In this document: one piece after another, positions 8,626 to 18,687 of the stretch
How positions within the stretch are numbered: the first letter of the stretch is position 1
Layout of the letters: the number at the start of each line of letters is the position of its first letter
NCBI RefSeq assembly: GCF_000686845.1
Contig: NZ_JMLS01000014.1
Span: 1 to 64,000 of the forward strand
Direction: 5' to 3'
Source of the DNA: Paenibacillus sp. UNC451MF
Lineage (GTDB): Bacteria; Bacillota; Bacilli; Paenibacillales; NBRC-103111
Length of the DNA stretch: 64,000 nucleotides
Notes under the pieces: model-generated
The model's input: only the letters and a program-made list of their open reading frames with translations
Databases searched by the model: none
What the model was told of the DNA's origin: nothing
Translations under genes and position numbers: made by a program

Positions 8626-9315
8626 TTACTCGATCGATATAGCATGGACCCCTTCAAGGTGCTGCAGCTGCTCTACTAAAGAAGTAATGGGTTTGCCTCG
8701 TCCAAGCCGCACCGTGAGCGACACGATCATCGAGTTAAATTCTCCTTCATTCTCCTCTACGGTAAGCTTTTGAACATCATGTCCTTGTTCGCTTAAGGAG
8801 GTTGAAATACGCGTGAGCAGACCTGGTCGTTCATCCGCTCGAATCCTCAGCAGACGCAGCTTTTTACCGTGAAAATATCGCTTCTCCACCTCATTAAGCA
8901 CCCAAAGACTTAACAACGCTAACAAACATGCCAATACGGAGGCGTAATAAAAGCCCGCCCCTGTAGCTAGCCCTATCGCTGCCACGACCCATAGTGAAGC
9001 TGCTGTCGTCAATCCCGTTATCGATTTGCCAGTGTACAATATCGTTCCGGCTCCTAGAAATCCAATGCCGCTAATCACTTGGGCAGCCAGACGCGCAGGG
9101 TCTAGGCGCACGTTATCAAGCTTAGCAAACTCGGAAAAGCCATACATGGAGAGAAGCATTATTAAAGTAGATCCGAGACAGACGAGAATATGGGTTCTTA
9201 GTCCTGCCGCGTGACTGCTGCGTTCTCGCTCAAAGCCAATCAAGCCGCCAAGCATCAACGAAACAACCAGCCGCAGAGTGATATGAAACGGATCGATATA
9301 GAACGGATCTGCCAT
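8626..9315 (-). CDS. MgtC/SapB-family membrane protein
   Basis: A 229-aa protein with four to five helices in the first 145 residues carrying the family signatures LMLGGLIGFERER, VSGIGFLGAGTIL and SLWVVAAIGLATGAGFY. Residues about 152-229 form an ACT-like domain. MgtC-type proteins affect Mg2+ homeostasis and phosphate/ATP balance; the specific role here is unknown. No M-box riboswitch was found in the 214-bp upstream intergenic region. The start follows GGAGC. Confidence 0.9.
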   Translation of the reverse strand: MADPFYIDPFHITLRLVVSLMLGGLIGFERERSSHAAGLRTHILVCLGSTLIMLLSMYGFSEFAKLDNVRLDPARLAAQVISGIGFLGAGTILYTGKSITGLTTAASLWVVAAIGLATGAGFYYASVLACLLALLSLWVLNEVEKRYFHGKKLRLLRIRADERPGLLTRISTSLSEQGHDVQKLTVEENEGEFNSMIVSLTVRLGRGKPITSLVEQLQHLEGVHAISIE

Positions 9316-9529
9316 GTTAATCTCTAGCTCCTTTTTGGTGGACCGCGTCTATTCAAGGAAGAGAAAACATCGTTTCATTTGAGAATATTTTAACATGGTT
9401 TATCCTCAACGTACGAAATGTTTTTAAGGCTTGGAGTTGACTTCCCATTCTATGACGCTACACTTAGAATGTAAAGGATGAAACGTTTAAAGCCATCACA
9501 TGTAAAAAGATCGAACGGAGGAACTCTCT

Positions 9530-11230
9530 TTGACTACACTTTATTCATCATTGACGGAAAGAAAAGATGCCATTCGTAAGTTTGCTGCGCGCAAAGCACT
9601 TGAGCTGCCTATTCAGCCTAGCGGCTTCTGGTTCCATAGCGATGTGCGCGATAACTTCTATTATGCGATTCATTTGTTCTCTTATTGCACTGACAAGAAA
9701 GCTTCTACCGAAATGAGTGAAAATGAGCGAGAAGCCGCATTGGAATTAGCTTCTAATATGATTAGCCGGGTATTAAGCCTACAGGTGCAAGATTCCGACA
9801 ACCCGATGTATGGCCATTGGCCTCTTAATCTGGGTAGCGATCCTGCAGCAGCCAAACCCAATCTGCTCCCTGTAGAGCTGATGGGCTGTCTCATTATTTT
9901 ATTTTATAATCAGTTTCAAAATGTGCTCCCTCTTGGCCTTAAAAGCGAGCTGAATCTGTCGATTCTGCATATTTATCAAAGCAGTGTGTATCGTCAGCCG
10001 ATTAAACAAATTCATCACCACGAAGCGAAGCATACTTCGTTGAAACTTCTGCTCGGTCATCAGTTTGACGATCAAGAGCTTCTCCAACAAGGACTGAGAT
10101 TTGCCAAGCAGCAGCTTCAGCATGTGAAAACCTTCGGTTTTAAAGAATATGGCGCTCTGCCTTGGCATTGGCACTGGATTCAATCCTTCACCTGCGTTTG
10201 GGAAGTGGTCGATGACGCAGAGGTTCGTGAAACGGTCAGCGCGATGCTGGACTACTTATGGAGTCTACGTGCGGACTATTATTTGAAAGGAGCCTGGGTT
10301 GGCGCTCAATCTCGCCAATGGCCGCATGACGGTCCTAAGGACAATAACACCCTGCTCGATTACATCCAGTTCGGAGACTTCCCTATGCCTTCTGTCATTA
10401 CCCGTCTGGAAGGTGCAAGTCTATATACTTATGAAGTATCCGAGGATATCGTGAAGCGTGCGGTAGAACGCAGCTCCGTAGAGGAGCTGAAACGTAAGAT
10501 CCGATTTGCTGAGGTTGACGGTGAGGTAACGGAAGAAGCCCATCTCTATACGTATGTTACAACTGACTATGCTGTAGGCGGCATTTGGGAGCGTCGAGAT
10601 GAATTCGACAATGAGCAGCAGCGCTGGGACGTTACACTGCCTCTGACAGATCCTGCCGCAGCCATAGGGGTTAACCAAGCTTTCTTCTTCCATCCTGGGG
10701 CCAAATATAAAGAAGGCGACGATAGGCACCAAAGCCAATATGGTAAAGTACTGCTTCATCAAGATACAGTCGCTCAGTTATGGGAAATTCCATCTGAAGA
10801 CAACGAGGCGTTCCCTTCTCTCGTCGGATGTTTACCCAAAGGAGAATGGTCTTTTACTAAACGAAGCGGTTTCGGGCGTATCGGTAACCTTTACGCGGCA
10901 TTTCATCTTATGAATGATTTCAGCACGGAGGAACGGTCGGATCGGGTTTCAATTACAAGTCTGTTCGTCGGAGGCTCTAACGGGGTCGTGATGGAAGTTG
11001 TAGCTTCTAAAGAAGCTGAGCAGTTGGGTATATTCAGTTTGGAGCAGTTCGCTGCCAGAATGCAGCAATCCAAATTGAACTTCGTCGAAAAGAAAGAAGA
11101 AAACGGCGGCATTGAAGTCGTATACACAACAAGAAAGCAGGACGAGCTTAGGCTTGGCACGGCGCCGAACAGTGAAGCAACGATTAATGGTCAGACCATT
11201 CGTTGGGATGAGTATGTTATTAGTATATAG
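9530..11230 (+). CDS. Unrecognised 566-aa protein, possibly carbohydrate-active
   Basis: Starts at TTG with a GGAGGA site. No signal peptide is visible, so it should be cytoplasmic. The first 300 residues are helix-rich with paired Trp/His motifs (PWHWHWIQSF, SRQWPHDG), as in alpha/alpha-toroid glycan enzymes. The later part is beta-rich. This is reminiscent of the two-domain layout of polysaccharide lyases and heparinase-like proteins, but no catalytic signature can be named. It is a monocistronic gene divergent from the MgtC-like gene and closed by a strong terminator. Function not assigned. Confidence 0.6.
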   Translation: MTTLYSSLTERKDAIRKFAARKALELPIQPSGFWFHSDVRDNFYYAIHLFSYCTDKKASTEMSENEREAALELASNMISRVLSLQVQDSDNPMYGHWPLNLGSDPAAAKPNLLPVELMGCLIILFYNQFQNVLPLGLKSELNLSILHIYQSSVYRQPIKQIHHHEAKHTSLKLLLGHQFDDQELLQQGLRFAKQQLQHVKTFGFKEYGALPWHWHWIQSFTCVWEVVDDAEVRETVSAMLDYLWSLRADYYLKGAWVGAQSRQWPHDGPKDNNTLLDYIQFGDFPMPSVITRLEGASLYTYEVSEDIVKRAVERSSVEELKRKIRFAEVDGEVTEEAHLYTYVTTDYAVGGIWERRDEFDNEQQRWDVTLPLTDPAAAIGVNQAFFFHPGAKYKEGDDRHQSQYGKVLLHQDTVAQLWEIPSEDNEAFPSLVGCLPKGEWSFTKRSGFGRIGNLYAAFHLMNDFSTEERSDRVSITSLFVGGSNGVVMEVVASKEAEQLGIFSLEQFAARMQQSKLNFVEKKEENGGIEVVYTTRKQDELRLGTAPNSEATINGQTIRWDEYVISI

Positions 11231-11237
11231 AACGATT

Positions 11238-11272
11238 AAAAACGTGATGCGGCTTTTTCGCATCACGTTTCT
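11238..11272. terminator. Bidirectional terminator
   Basis: Arms AAACGTGATGCG and CGCATCACGTTT around a CTTTTT loop (11240-11270), with CTTCTTTT after it and AAAA before it. It serves the 566-aa gene and overlaps the stop of the convergent acetyltransferase gene. Confidence 0.85.
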
Positions 11273-11736
11273 TCTTTTACATATGGCATTCTTTTATAAA
11301 ATACGGTAAGCGTTACATTCGGAGCTATCTCAAGCACTTGACCTGCTTCGTACCCATGTTTGCCGTACAGTAGGACAGCCGGTTCATTGTTCGTACCGGT
11401 CGATACTTTAATCATCATTCCTGGAATGGCAAATTGTTCGGCAAATTGAAGTAAGCGGGTAGCGATTCCGCGGCGAAAAAAAGACGGGTGGACCATCAGA
11501 CGGCATATGATCAGTTCCTTGGAGCTTTGCTTCACAGCTACGGCACCTGCCAACTGCTGTTCATCATAGTAACCAAAAAATTGCTCACCCGATTCCCGAA
11601 TCGTTTTGGGAGAATCGAATAACGGAGGAATGTCTTCAAAACCGATCCGTTCTGCTTCCACTCGGTAAGACAATTGCTGCAGCATCAATAGCTCCAATAC
11701 TTGCTGGTTGTCGTCTATATCAATCGGTTGAATCAT
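11263..11736 (-). CDS. GNAT-family N-acetyltransferase
   Basis: A 157-aa protein with the acetyl-CoA binding motif A visible as VHPSFFRRGIATRLL (R/Q-x-x-G-x-A type) and a following beta-bulge segment MMIKVSTGTNNEPAVLLYGKHGY. The substrate cannot be read from the sequence. It is a single gene between the gatCAB operon and the convergent 566-aa gene, with a GAGGTGA site. Confidence 0.88.
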   Translation of the reverse strand: MIQPIDIDDNQQVLELLMLQQLSYRVEAERIGFEDIPPLFDSPKTIRESGEQFFGYYDEQQLAGAVAVKQSSKELIICRLMVHPSFFRRGIATRLLQFAEQFAIPGMMIKVSTGTNNEPAVLLYGKHGYEAGQVLEIAPNVTLTVFYKRMPYVKEET

Positions 11737-11855
11737 GCGGTCCTCTCACCTCGCTGGCAGTATCTTTATATGCTCTAGCTGAAGTATACAACAGAAGCCC
11801 CTTCATTCCAATCGTTCCCATTCCTATAGCTTGTTAAATTTTGTTCCAGAATAAA

Positions 11856-11897
11856 AAACAGTCTCCGCATCTAATGAAAACGGAAACTGTTCTTATG
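11856..11897 (-). terminator. Terminator of gatCAB
   Basis: On the minus strand GAACAGTTTCCG and GCGGAGACTGTTTTTTATTC form a hairpin with a T-tract just after the gatB stop codon. Confidence 0.8.
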
Positions 11898-11899
11898 GA

Positions 11900-13345
11900 T
11901 TATTGATTCAAGCATTCCACAATAAGCTTGTTAACAAGCCCAGGGTTCGCTTTTCCTTTAGTTTCTTTCATGACTTGTCCGACCAAGAAGCCAACAGCTT
12001 TATCTTTGCCTGCCTTGAAATCGGCAACCGATTGCGGATTATTAGCAACGACCTGCTCAACAACCGCTTTAATAGCTCCCTCATCGCTGATTTGAACAAG
12101 ACCTTGCTCCTCAACGATTGTTTGTGGAGCTTTGCCAGTTTCAATCATTGCTTTGAACACGGTTTTAGCAATTTTGGTGCTGATCGTTCCTTTTTCTATC
12201 AATCCGATCATTTCACCCAAGCCTTTGCCTGTAACCTTAACATCCTGAAGCTCAAGGTTATTGGCATTCAAATAACCCAACAAGTCACCCATGATCCAGT
12301 TAGAAACGGCTTTGGCATCCTTGGTGTACTTCAAGCTTTCTTCAAAGAAGTCTGCCACTTTAATCGAAGAGGTAATAACCTCAGCATCATAGCTAGGCAA
12401 GCTATACTCAGTAACATAGCGAGTTTTACGAGCGTCAGGAAGCTCAGGAATACTGTCACGAACACGCGCCTTCCACTCATCGTCGATGTATAAGCGAACC
12501 AGATCCGGGTCCGGGAAATAACGGTAGTCGTGAGCCTCTTCCTTGCTGCGCATCGTCAGCGTCTTACCTTGGGCTTCATCCCAGCGACGCGTCTCCTGCA
12601 CAACCTCACCGCCACCATCCAATACATCGGCTTGACGCCACTCTTCATACTCTAGACCTTTTTGCACGCCGCGGAACGAGTTCATGTTCTTCAACTCTGC
12701 GCGTGTTCCGAACTTCTCTTGTCCGTATGGACGAATACTAATGTTCGCATCGCAGCGAAGCGAGCCTTCCTCCATCTTCACGTCGGAGACATCGCAGTAT
12801 TGCATGATCGCCTTCAACTTCTCCAAATAAGCGCGAGCTTCCTCAGGAGAACGAAGATCCGGCTCGGACACGATCTCTATCAGCGGAGTACCTACACGGT
12901 TGTAGTCGGCTAATGAAGCATATCCGCCGTCCACGTGGGTCAGCTTCCCTGCATCTTCTTCCAGATGAACACGAGTAACGCCGATTCGTTTTGTTTCCCC
13001 ATTCACTTCGATCTCAATCCAACCATGCTCTCCGATTGGCTTGTCGTATTGCGAAATTTGGTAGGCTTTCGGCGAATCCGGATAAAAATAGTTTTTACGG
13101 TCGAACTTGCTATCCGTTGCAACTTGACAGTTAAGCGCCATAGCGGCTTTCATCGCATATTCCACCGCTTGCTTATTCAGCACGGGCAGTACGCCGGGGT
13201 AGCCTAGGCAGACCGGGCATGTATGAGTGTTCGGCGGAGCACCGAATTCCGTGGAGCATCCGCAAAAAATTTTGGACTTCGTGTGAAGTTCAACGTGGAC
13301 TTCCAGTCCGATGACCGTTTCATATTTCGTTTGGGTTGCTGACAT
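11900..13345 (-). CDS. gatB: Asp-tRNA(Asn)/Glu-tRNA(Gln) amidotransferase subunit B
   Basis: A 481-aa GatB. It binds the mischarged tRNA and the ATP-dependent kinase site that activates the glutamyl or aspartyl side chain. Signatures include [10 protein letters not shown], the zinc cysteines in CGCSTEFG and CPVCLGYPG, and [17 protein letters not shown]. The C-terminal YqeY-like tail begins at about 405. The start has AAGGAG upstream. It is the third gene of gatCAB, a short gap after gatA. Confidence 0.97.
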   Translation of the reverse strand: MSATQTKYETVIGLEVHVELHTKSKIFCGCSTEFGAPPNTHTCPVCLGYPGVLPVLNKQAVEYAMKAAMALNCQVATDSKFDRKNYFYPDSPKAYQISQYDKPIGEHGWIEIEVNGETKRIGVTRVHLEEDAGKLTHVDGGYASLADYNRVGTPLIEIVSEPDLRSPEEARAYLEKLKAIMQYCDVSDVKMEEGSLRCDANISIRPYGQEKFGTRAELKNMNSFRGVQKGLEYEEWRQADVLDGGGEVVQETRRWDEAQGKTLTMRSKEEAHDYRYFPDPDLVRLYIDDEWKARVRDSIPELPDARKTRYVTEYSLPSYDAEVITSSIKVADFFEESLKYTKDAKAVSNWIMGDLLGYLNANNLELQDVKVTGKGLGEMIGLIEKGTISTKIAKTVFKAMIETGKAPQTIVEEQGLVQISDEGAIKAVVEQVVANNPQSVADFKAGKDKAVGFLVGQVMKETKGKANPGLVNKLIVECLNQ

Positions 13346-13372
13346 GCTGGCTTGCTCCTTTCATCTATTCTG

Positions 13373-14830
13373 TTACAGCTGAGGACGCTGCTTGTGGTGA
13401 TCGGTATTTTGCTCGTAGGCGTGCGCCACACGCAAAATCGTCGACTCGTCCAGCGCTTTCCCGATGATTTGCAAGCCAACCGGCATGCCGTCAGCAAGTC
13501 CGCAAGGAACGCTGATCGCAGGGATTCCCGCCAGATTAACCGGAATGGTCATAATATCATTCAAATACATCGTCATCGGATCATGAACCTGGGAGCCCAC
13601 TTTAAAGGCTGTAGTAGGAGCTGTTGGTCCGATAACAACGTCATAGTTTTCAAATACTTGATCAAAATCTTGTTTGATCAATGTACGCACTTTTTGCGCT
13701 TTTAAGTAATAAGCATCGTAATAACCGGAGCTCAGTGCATAAGTTCCAAGCATAATCCGACGCTTTACTTCAGAACCGAAGCCTTCGCTGCGCGATTTGT
13801 GGTACAAATCCAGCAGGTTTTTCGGATTCTCTGCACGGACACCATAACGAACGCCGTCAAAACGGGCAAGGTTCGACGAAGCTTCCGAAGAAGCAAGCAA
13901 GTAATAAGCAGCCACTGCATACTCGGTATGAGGCAACGACACTTCTTCCACAATGGCACCAAGCCCTTCGAGCACTTTCAATGCATTGACGATCGCTTCA
14001 CGAACTTTGGGATCGATACCTTCTCCCATGTATTCCTTCGGCACAGCGATTCGCAGGCCTTTTACATCGCCTGTAAGGGCGCTCAAGTAATCAGGAATAT
14101 CCACGTTCGCGGACGTTGAGTCCTGCGAATCATGACCTGCAATAGCTTGCAGCAAATAGGCGCTGTCTTCAACATTTTTGCTCAAAGGACCGATTTGGTC
14201 CAAGGAGGAAGCAAAGGCTACCAAGCCAAAGCGAGATACTAAACCATAGGTTGGTTTCAATCCGACAATACCGCAATAAGCAGCAGGCTGACGGATCGAA
14301 CCGCCTGTATCAGAGCCGAGTGAGAAGTAAACTTCACCTGCAGCAACAGCCGCAGCAGAGCCACCGCTGGAGCCTCCTGGAACGTGTTCCAAGTTCCATG
14401 GGTTGAATGTTGCATGGAAGCTGGAGTTCTCATTGGAGCCGCCCATGGCGAATTCATCCATGTTCAGCTTACCAATAGAAACCGCTTGGGCTTCTTTCAG
14501 CTTCCGGACTACGGTTGCGTCGTAAACCGGATGGAAATTACGCAAAAATTGACTCGCACAAGTCGTTGTAACACCGTCGGTCACAATATTGTCCTTGATT
14601 CCAATCGGCAAGCCGAACAGCAAACCTCTGGACTTATCCGTTCCAAGCTGGTCGTCCAATGATTTTGCAGTTGTACGGGCATTCTCTTCATCCAGCGTCA
14701 AAAACGCCTTCACCTTATCCTCTACTTGTCCGATCCGGTTATAGGATTCGCTCACCAAGTCGGAGACGGATAGTTCTTTGGCATGAAGCCGGTTATGTAT
14801 ATCTTGTAATTTCAGATCAAATAAAGACAA
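13373..14830 (-). CDS. gatA: Glutamyl-tRNA(Gln) amidotransferase subunit A
   Basis: A 485-aa amidase-signature enzyme that releases ammonia from glutamine for the transamidation. The Ser-cisSer-Lys triad region is present: GLPIGIKDN for the lysine, and [14 protein letters not shown] plus [12 protein letters not shown] for the serines. The start is TTG at 14830, preceded by GGGAGG. It lies in the gatCAB operon, 30 bp after gatC. Confidence 0.97.
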   Translation of the reverse strand: MSLFDLKLQDIHNRLHAKELSVSDLVSESYNRIGQVEDKVKAFLTLDEENARTTAKSLDDQLGTDKSRGLLFGLPIGIKDNIVTDGVTTTCASQFLRNFHPVYDATVVRKLKEAQAVSIGKLNMDEFAMGGSNENSSFHATFNPWNLEHVPGGSSGGSAAAVAAGEVYFSLGSDTGGSIRQPAAYCGIVGLKPTYGLVSRFGLVAFASSLDQIGPLSKNVEDSAYLLQAIAGHDSQDSTSANVDIPDYLSALTGDVKGLRIAVPKEYMGEGIDPKVREAIVNALKVLEGLGAIVEEVSLPHTEYAVAAYYLLASSEASSNLARFDGVRYGVRAENPKNLLDLYHKSRSEGFGSEVKRRIMLGTYALSSGYYDAYYLKAQKVRTLIKQDFDQVFENYDVVIGPTAPTTAFKVGSQVHDPMTMYLNDIMTIPVNLAGIPAISVPCGLADGMPVGLQIIGKALDESTILRVAHAYEQNTDHHKQRPQL

Positions 14831-14860
14831 AACTGCATCCTCCCTTCAATAATATTGCGG

Positions 14861-15148
14861 CTATTCCAATACAGCAGGTACTTTGATTTGACCGTCTTCT
14901 TCATCCGGCGCATTCAACAGTACTTTTTCAATCGGCAGAGAAGGTCTCGATACGTCCTCGCGCATAACATTGGAAAGCGGCATCGGATGGCTGGTCGGTT
15001 CCACATTATCCGTATTCAGCTCATTTAACTTCTCGGCATATTTTAAGATGGCGTTCATCTGCTCGGTTAATTGTTCTTTTTCCTGATCACCCAGTTCAAG
15101 TCGCGCCAATTTGGCTACATGCTCTACATCTTTAATCGAAATGCTCAT
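14861..15148 (-). CDS. gatC: Glutamyl-tRNA(Gln) amidotransferase subunit C
   Basis: A 95-aa GatC that wraps around GatA and steadies the GatA-GatB interface. Start ATG 15148 ([19 protein letters not shown]) gives the family length and follows GGGGGG. A frame reaching 15193 exists but lacks a ribosome site. The [18 protein letters not shown] segment is diagnostic. Confidence 0.95.
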   Translation of the reverse strand: MSISIKDVEHVAKLARLELGDQEKEQLTEQMNAILKYAEKLNELNTDNVEPTSHPMPLSNVMREDVSRPSLPIEKVLLNAPDEEDGQIKVPAVLE

Positions 15149-15283
15149 CGACTGCCCCCCGCTTCTTAGTCTAACTACCGTTATTTTCGACAAAATGGAC
15201 GAAAACTCATCCTTATATTATAAACCAGATGAATATTGAACTCAATTACCTAATTAAAACCTAAAAAACGCAGCAAAAAGAAC

Positions 15284-15333
15284 AAAAAAACAGCCCCCAA
15301 CCGAACCCACAGGATCCGACAAGGACTGTTTCA
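15284..15333 (-). terminator. Terminator
   Basis: On the minus strand AACAGTCCTTG...GGGGGCTGTT forms a hairpin followed by seven T residues (15284-15290 on the plus strand). It follows the 126-aa gene and isolates gatCAB from it. Confidence 0.75.
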
Positions 15334-15375
15334 TAATAAGCCTGGCCCATAAATAAGGACATCATGTACCCTTAA

Positions 15376-15756
15376 TTAAATCCATGCCTTTAAATTGATT
15401 TGTTTGATAAAATCCTCTTGCGACTGTACTTCCTTAGCTGCTTCAGCCGGTTCCTCCGGCTCTTCATCCCCGTTCATAATGCGCCGGAACAATTCCTCAT
15501 TCTTAGTAGCTAGAGCAAAATCGATCAACGACTCCCGTTCCAGCCTATCTACTTCCTGCTGAATCAATACCTCTTCAAGCTCGATATCATCAGCCGATAC
15601 GAAGAAATGTTTATTTATTTTAGGGACGCGGACCACATAATCAAACACATTATCCGCATTGCGGTCATAAGCGATGATGTATCCGTAATCTCCAACGGGC
15701 AAATTTTGCTCAAACTTGTCTGTGACGATATATACCTTCTGTCCCAAACGCAGCAT
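15376..15756 (-). CDS. Small acidic hypothetical protein
   Basis: A 126-aa protein not recognised by family. The first 60 residues look like a small beta-barrel (GQKVYIVTDKF, VGDYGYIIAYDRN, YVVRVP), as in KOW/SH3-like folds. The rest is an acidic helix with an EEPEEPAEAAKE linker. No signal or membrane segment. The start follows GGGAGGA and the gene has its own terminator, so it is likely real and monocistronic. Confidence 0.65.
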   Translation of the reverse strand: MLRLGQKVYIVTDKFEQNLPVGDYGYIIAYDRNADNVFDYVVRVPKINKHFFVSADDIELEEVLIQQEVDRLERESLIDFALATKNEELFRRIMNGDEEPEEPAEAAKEVQSQEDFIKQINLKAWI

Positions 15757-16103
15757 ATGCCATTCCTCCCAAGACTAACGTGCCTATCTGATTCATGCCC
15801 GATTTGGTTATTATGAGTTGGAAATAACAACATAATAGATTGGTTTAATGATTCGAGCCATGAGTATCGGTATACGTTTATGAATTAATTCTATTAATTT
15901 TAGCATCTTTTTTGGGCTTAAGCAATGATAGACAAGCTGCTCACCCTAACGATTTACTATATTTATAACAGTCGAATTCACCTAGACTTTCTTTGGTTAA
16001 CGCACAATAAGCCGAGTCATCCAATTGGACAACCGGCATGGCTTATCGCTGTGTGACTCTCAAGCAATTACCAACCCAGGGTCTGCATAGAGCAGAGCCT
16101 AGG
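15757..16103. other. Intergenic region without a gene
   Basis: About 350 AT-rich bases. A weak stem (AATAAGCC / GGCTTAT, near 16008-16045) could end the upstream-lying GGDEF/EAL transcript, but it has no T-tract. No RNA gene or riboswitch was recognised. Confidence 0.5.
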
Positions 16104-18647
16104 CTAGCTTTCAATTTTCCCCGCAGCAGAGCGGGCAATTTGCTCGAATAATTGTTCGAAATCCTCAACTGACAACGGTTTGCTGAAAAAATAACCTTGG
16201 GCTTCGTTGCACTTGTTGTTTTGCAAGAAATGAAGCTGTTCAATCGTTTCTACGCCTTCAGCTATGACCTTTAACTTTAAATTGCGGGCCATGGCTATGA
16301 TAGTCATAATGATTTCCATATTATCGGACTTATCTTTGACCTGGCTTATAAATGATTTATCGATCTTCAATGTATCAATTGGAAATTTGTTCAAATAATT
16401 TAAAGAGGAATACCCAGTTCCAAAATCATCGATAGCTATCTGAATGCCCAATTCTTTTAAGGAATTCAATTTTCCTATAACGTAATCTTCATTGTACATA
16501 GCAATGCTCTCGGTAATTTCCATCTCCAACAGCGTCGGCTCCAACCCGGTCTCTTCCAGCACATGCCGGACATAATCGACGAGATTCTGCTGTTGAATTT
16601 GGCGAGCCGATAGATTCACGGATACCCGCATAGGCGGAAAGCCTTTCTCCTGCCACAGCATGTTTTGCTTGCAAGCCGTATGCAGTATCCACTCGCCCAT
16701 AGGGGCTATCAAGCCGGTCTCTTCGGCTAACGGAATAAATTCTAACGGAGAGATCAGACCGTTCTCTGGATGAATCCATCGTACGAGCGCCTCTACACCA
16801 ACGATTTTCCCAGTGTTCAAATCAACCTGAGGCTGATAAAACAGCGTAAACTCATTGCGCTCAAGCGCTTTACGCAATCCTTTTTCCAGAGCAGCCCTTC
16901 TAACGATCTTGTCCTTCATTTCCAGCGCGTAGAACTGGAAGTTGTTGCGTCCCTGCTCCTTGGCGCGGTACATCGCAATATCAGCATTTTTGACAAGCGT
17001 ATCAATGTCCTCACCATCGCACGGGAACATACTGATCCCGATACTTGGAGTTACGGAAAGCTCCTGTCCTTCATATAAAGCGGGTCTAGACAGCAGCTGC
17101 AAAATTTGCCCTACCTTCGTTTCCGTCGCTTCCCGCGAATAGCCGGGCAGTAGAAGAACAAACTCGTCTCCGCCTATCCGTGAGCCCATCTCATTCCCTC
17201 CGGCAATGCCTGCGATCCGCTGGGCAACTTCTTTTAACAAGTAATCTCCACTAGAATGACCAAACGTATCGTTGATCCACTTAAACCGGTCCAAATCCAA
17301 GAAAAGAACCGCGATGGAGGAACCGTCCTTTTTCACCGATTCCAGCGTCTTCGTGAAGTGCTCATTAAACAATCGGATGTTAGGAAGACCCGTCAGAAAA
17401 TCATAATTAGCGCGAAATTCAATCTCTGCATTCTTGTCCTTCAGTTCCTGCGTATAGGTTTGGAGGTTCATAGACATGGTGTTGACCCGCTTAGACAGCC
17501 AGCCTAATTCATCGTTGCGATCAATGGCAATTTTGGCACCAAAGTTACCTTCTGCGATTTCATTCACTTTATATAGTATGTGATTGATAGGACGCACAAT
17601 GTAAGCCGCCAATAAAAAGCTGACGATCAACACGAACAGCAGGACGATCAATGAAATGACGATATTATTTAATAACTGCTCGTTTAAAATATCCTGTATG
17701 ATGTGGTAGTCAGTAACGATCCCGATGGTATACGGATTAGCCGATTGGATCGGAATAAACGTTTTCAGTATCTTTTTCCCGTTAGATTCCGCAACGACAC
17801 TAATCAACTTACCCGATTGGAAGGATGCCCTGACATTCTGAACATCGTCGGCTTCCTTATAAACATATTGTCCAAACTGAATGTCCCTATTGACCAGGTC
17901 GATATACTTTTGCCCGTTAGCTTCTGAAAATACAGGAGGATTTCCGAACGTTTTGGGATTAAACCCGGTGATCTCCAATACGCTTTTGTTGTTTTTCAAT
18001 ATTTTTTCCAGGATGGATTCCGGTCCGAGAATTTGTTGAAATTTCATGATTTGCGTATCGCGTATGTAGGGGTTGATGATGTAATTCGTTGACCCATCGT
18101 AATAATAGCCCCACTTATCGACATGATCAGGATCGGAATAGGATATGTTCACAGGTCCGGACCAAAAATTCGGGAGCTTTTGACCTTGAGTCACTACTGT
18201 GTTTTTGTTCGTCAGCAGCTGGCTAAAGGCCACAAACCAATAATCCCAATCCTTAGTACTCATATCAAGCTCTTTGGAATCCGAGGATTTGACTCCTTTA
18301 ATATCGTCGCCTACTTGCTGTAAAAGAGTAATATGAGATACGCCTAATTTTTCCGAGAGTTCAACAAGCTCTTCATTAGTAACCTTGTCGATATCCGGGT
18401 TTAACGCATTTTGCGCAGCCATAGCTACAACACGAAGTTTATTTCCAATCAAATCTTCAACATATTGAGCGCCAAATTGAGACTGTTCAATGGAGATTCC
18501 AATTTGTTTAGCTAGTAGATCCATTTGCTTCTCTTGGTCTTTCAATAAAAGATCCCTTGAAAAATAGTAATTCAAAAAATTGTACAAGCCCATAATAATA
18601 GTTACTACAACAATAAAAGTTAACGCTAATTTTTTTCTAAGAGGCAA
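16104..18647 (-). CDS. Cache-HAMP-GGDEF-EAL cyclic-di-GMP protein
   Basis: An 847-aa inner-membrane signalling protein starting at TTG with a GGAGGG site. Residues 8-29 and about 328-350 are membrane helices, the part between is an extracytoplasmic Cache-like sensor, and HAMP follows (about 350-405). The GGDEF domain (about 412-575) has an intact GGDEF at 492-496 but no RxxD inhibitory site just upstream. The EAL domain (about 588-840) keeps EALVRW (619-624) and DDFGTGYSS. Both synthesis and hydrolysis of c-di-GMP are therefore possible; the balance cannot be read from sequence. It is 40 bp after the PTPS gene and may be cotranscribed. Confidence 0.92.
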   Translation of the reverse strand: MPLRKKLALTFIVVVTIIMGLYNFLNYYFSRDLLLKDQEKQMDLLAKQIGISIEQSQFGAQYVEDLIGNKLRVVAMAAQNALNPDIDKVTNEELVELSEKLGVSHITLLQQVGDDIKGVKSSDSKELDMSTKDWDYWFVAFSQLLTNKNTVVTQGQKLPNFWSGPVNISYSDPDHVDKWGYYYDGSTNYIINPYIRDTQIMKFQQILGPESILEKILKNNKSVLEITGFNPKTFGNPPVFSEANGQKYIDLVNRDIQFGQYVYKEADDVQNVRASFQSGKLISVVAESNGKKILKTFIPIQSANPYTIGIVTDYHIIQDILNEQLLNNIVISLIVLLFVLIVSFLLAAYIVRPINHILYKVNEIAEGNFGAKIAIDRNDELGWLSKRVNTMSMNLQTYTQELKDKNAEIEFRANYDFLTGLPNIRLFNEHFTKTLESVKKDGSSIAVLFLDLDRFKWINDTFGHSSGDYLLKEVAQRIAGIAGGNEMGSRIGGDEFVLLLPGYSREATETKVGQILQLLSRPALYEGQELSVTPSIGISMFPCDGEDIDTLVKNADIAMYRAKEQGRNNFQFYALEMKDKIVRRAALEKGLRKALERNEFTLFYQPQVDLNTGKIVGVEALVRWIHPENGLISPLEFIPLAEETGLIAPMGEWILHTACKQNMLWQEKGFPPMRVSVNLSARQIQQQNLVDYVRHVLEETGLEPTLLEMEITESIAMYNEDYVIGKLNSLKELGIQIAIDDFGTGYSSLNYLNKFPIDTLKIDKSFISQVKDKSDNMEIIMTIIAMARNLKLKVIAEGVETIEQLHFLQNNKCNEAQGYFFSKPLSVEDFEQLFEQIARSAAGKIES

Positions 18648-18687
18648 TGGAATCCCTCCAACTGAAACGAGTCATAGGCAAAAGTTA

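Noticed and set aside
9316-9529. M-box Mg2+ riboswitch before the MgtC-like gene
   Set aside because: The conserved M-box blocks were not found in the 214-bp region.
16008-16051. Possible c-di-GMP or other riboswitch near the GGDEF/EAL gene
   Set aside because: The conserved GEMM core is absent and the stem lies downstream of the gene.
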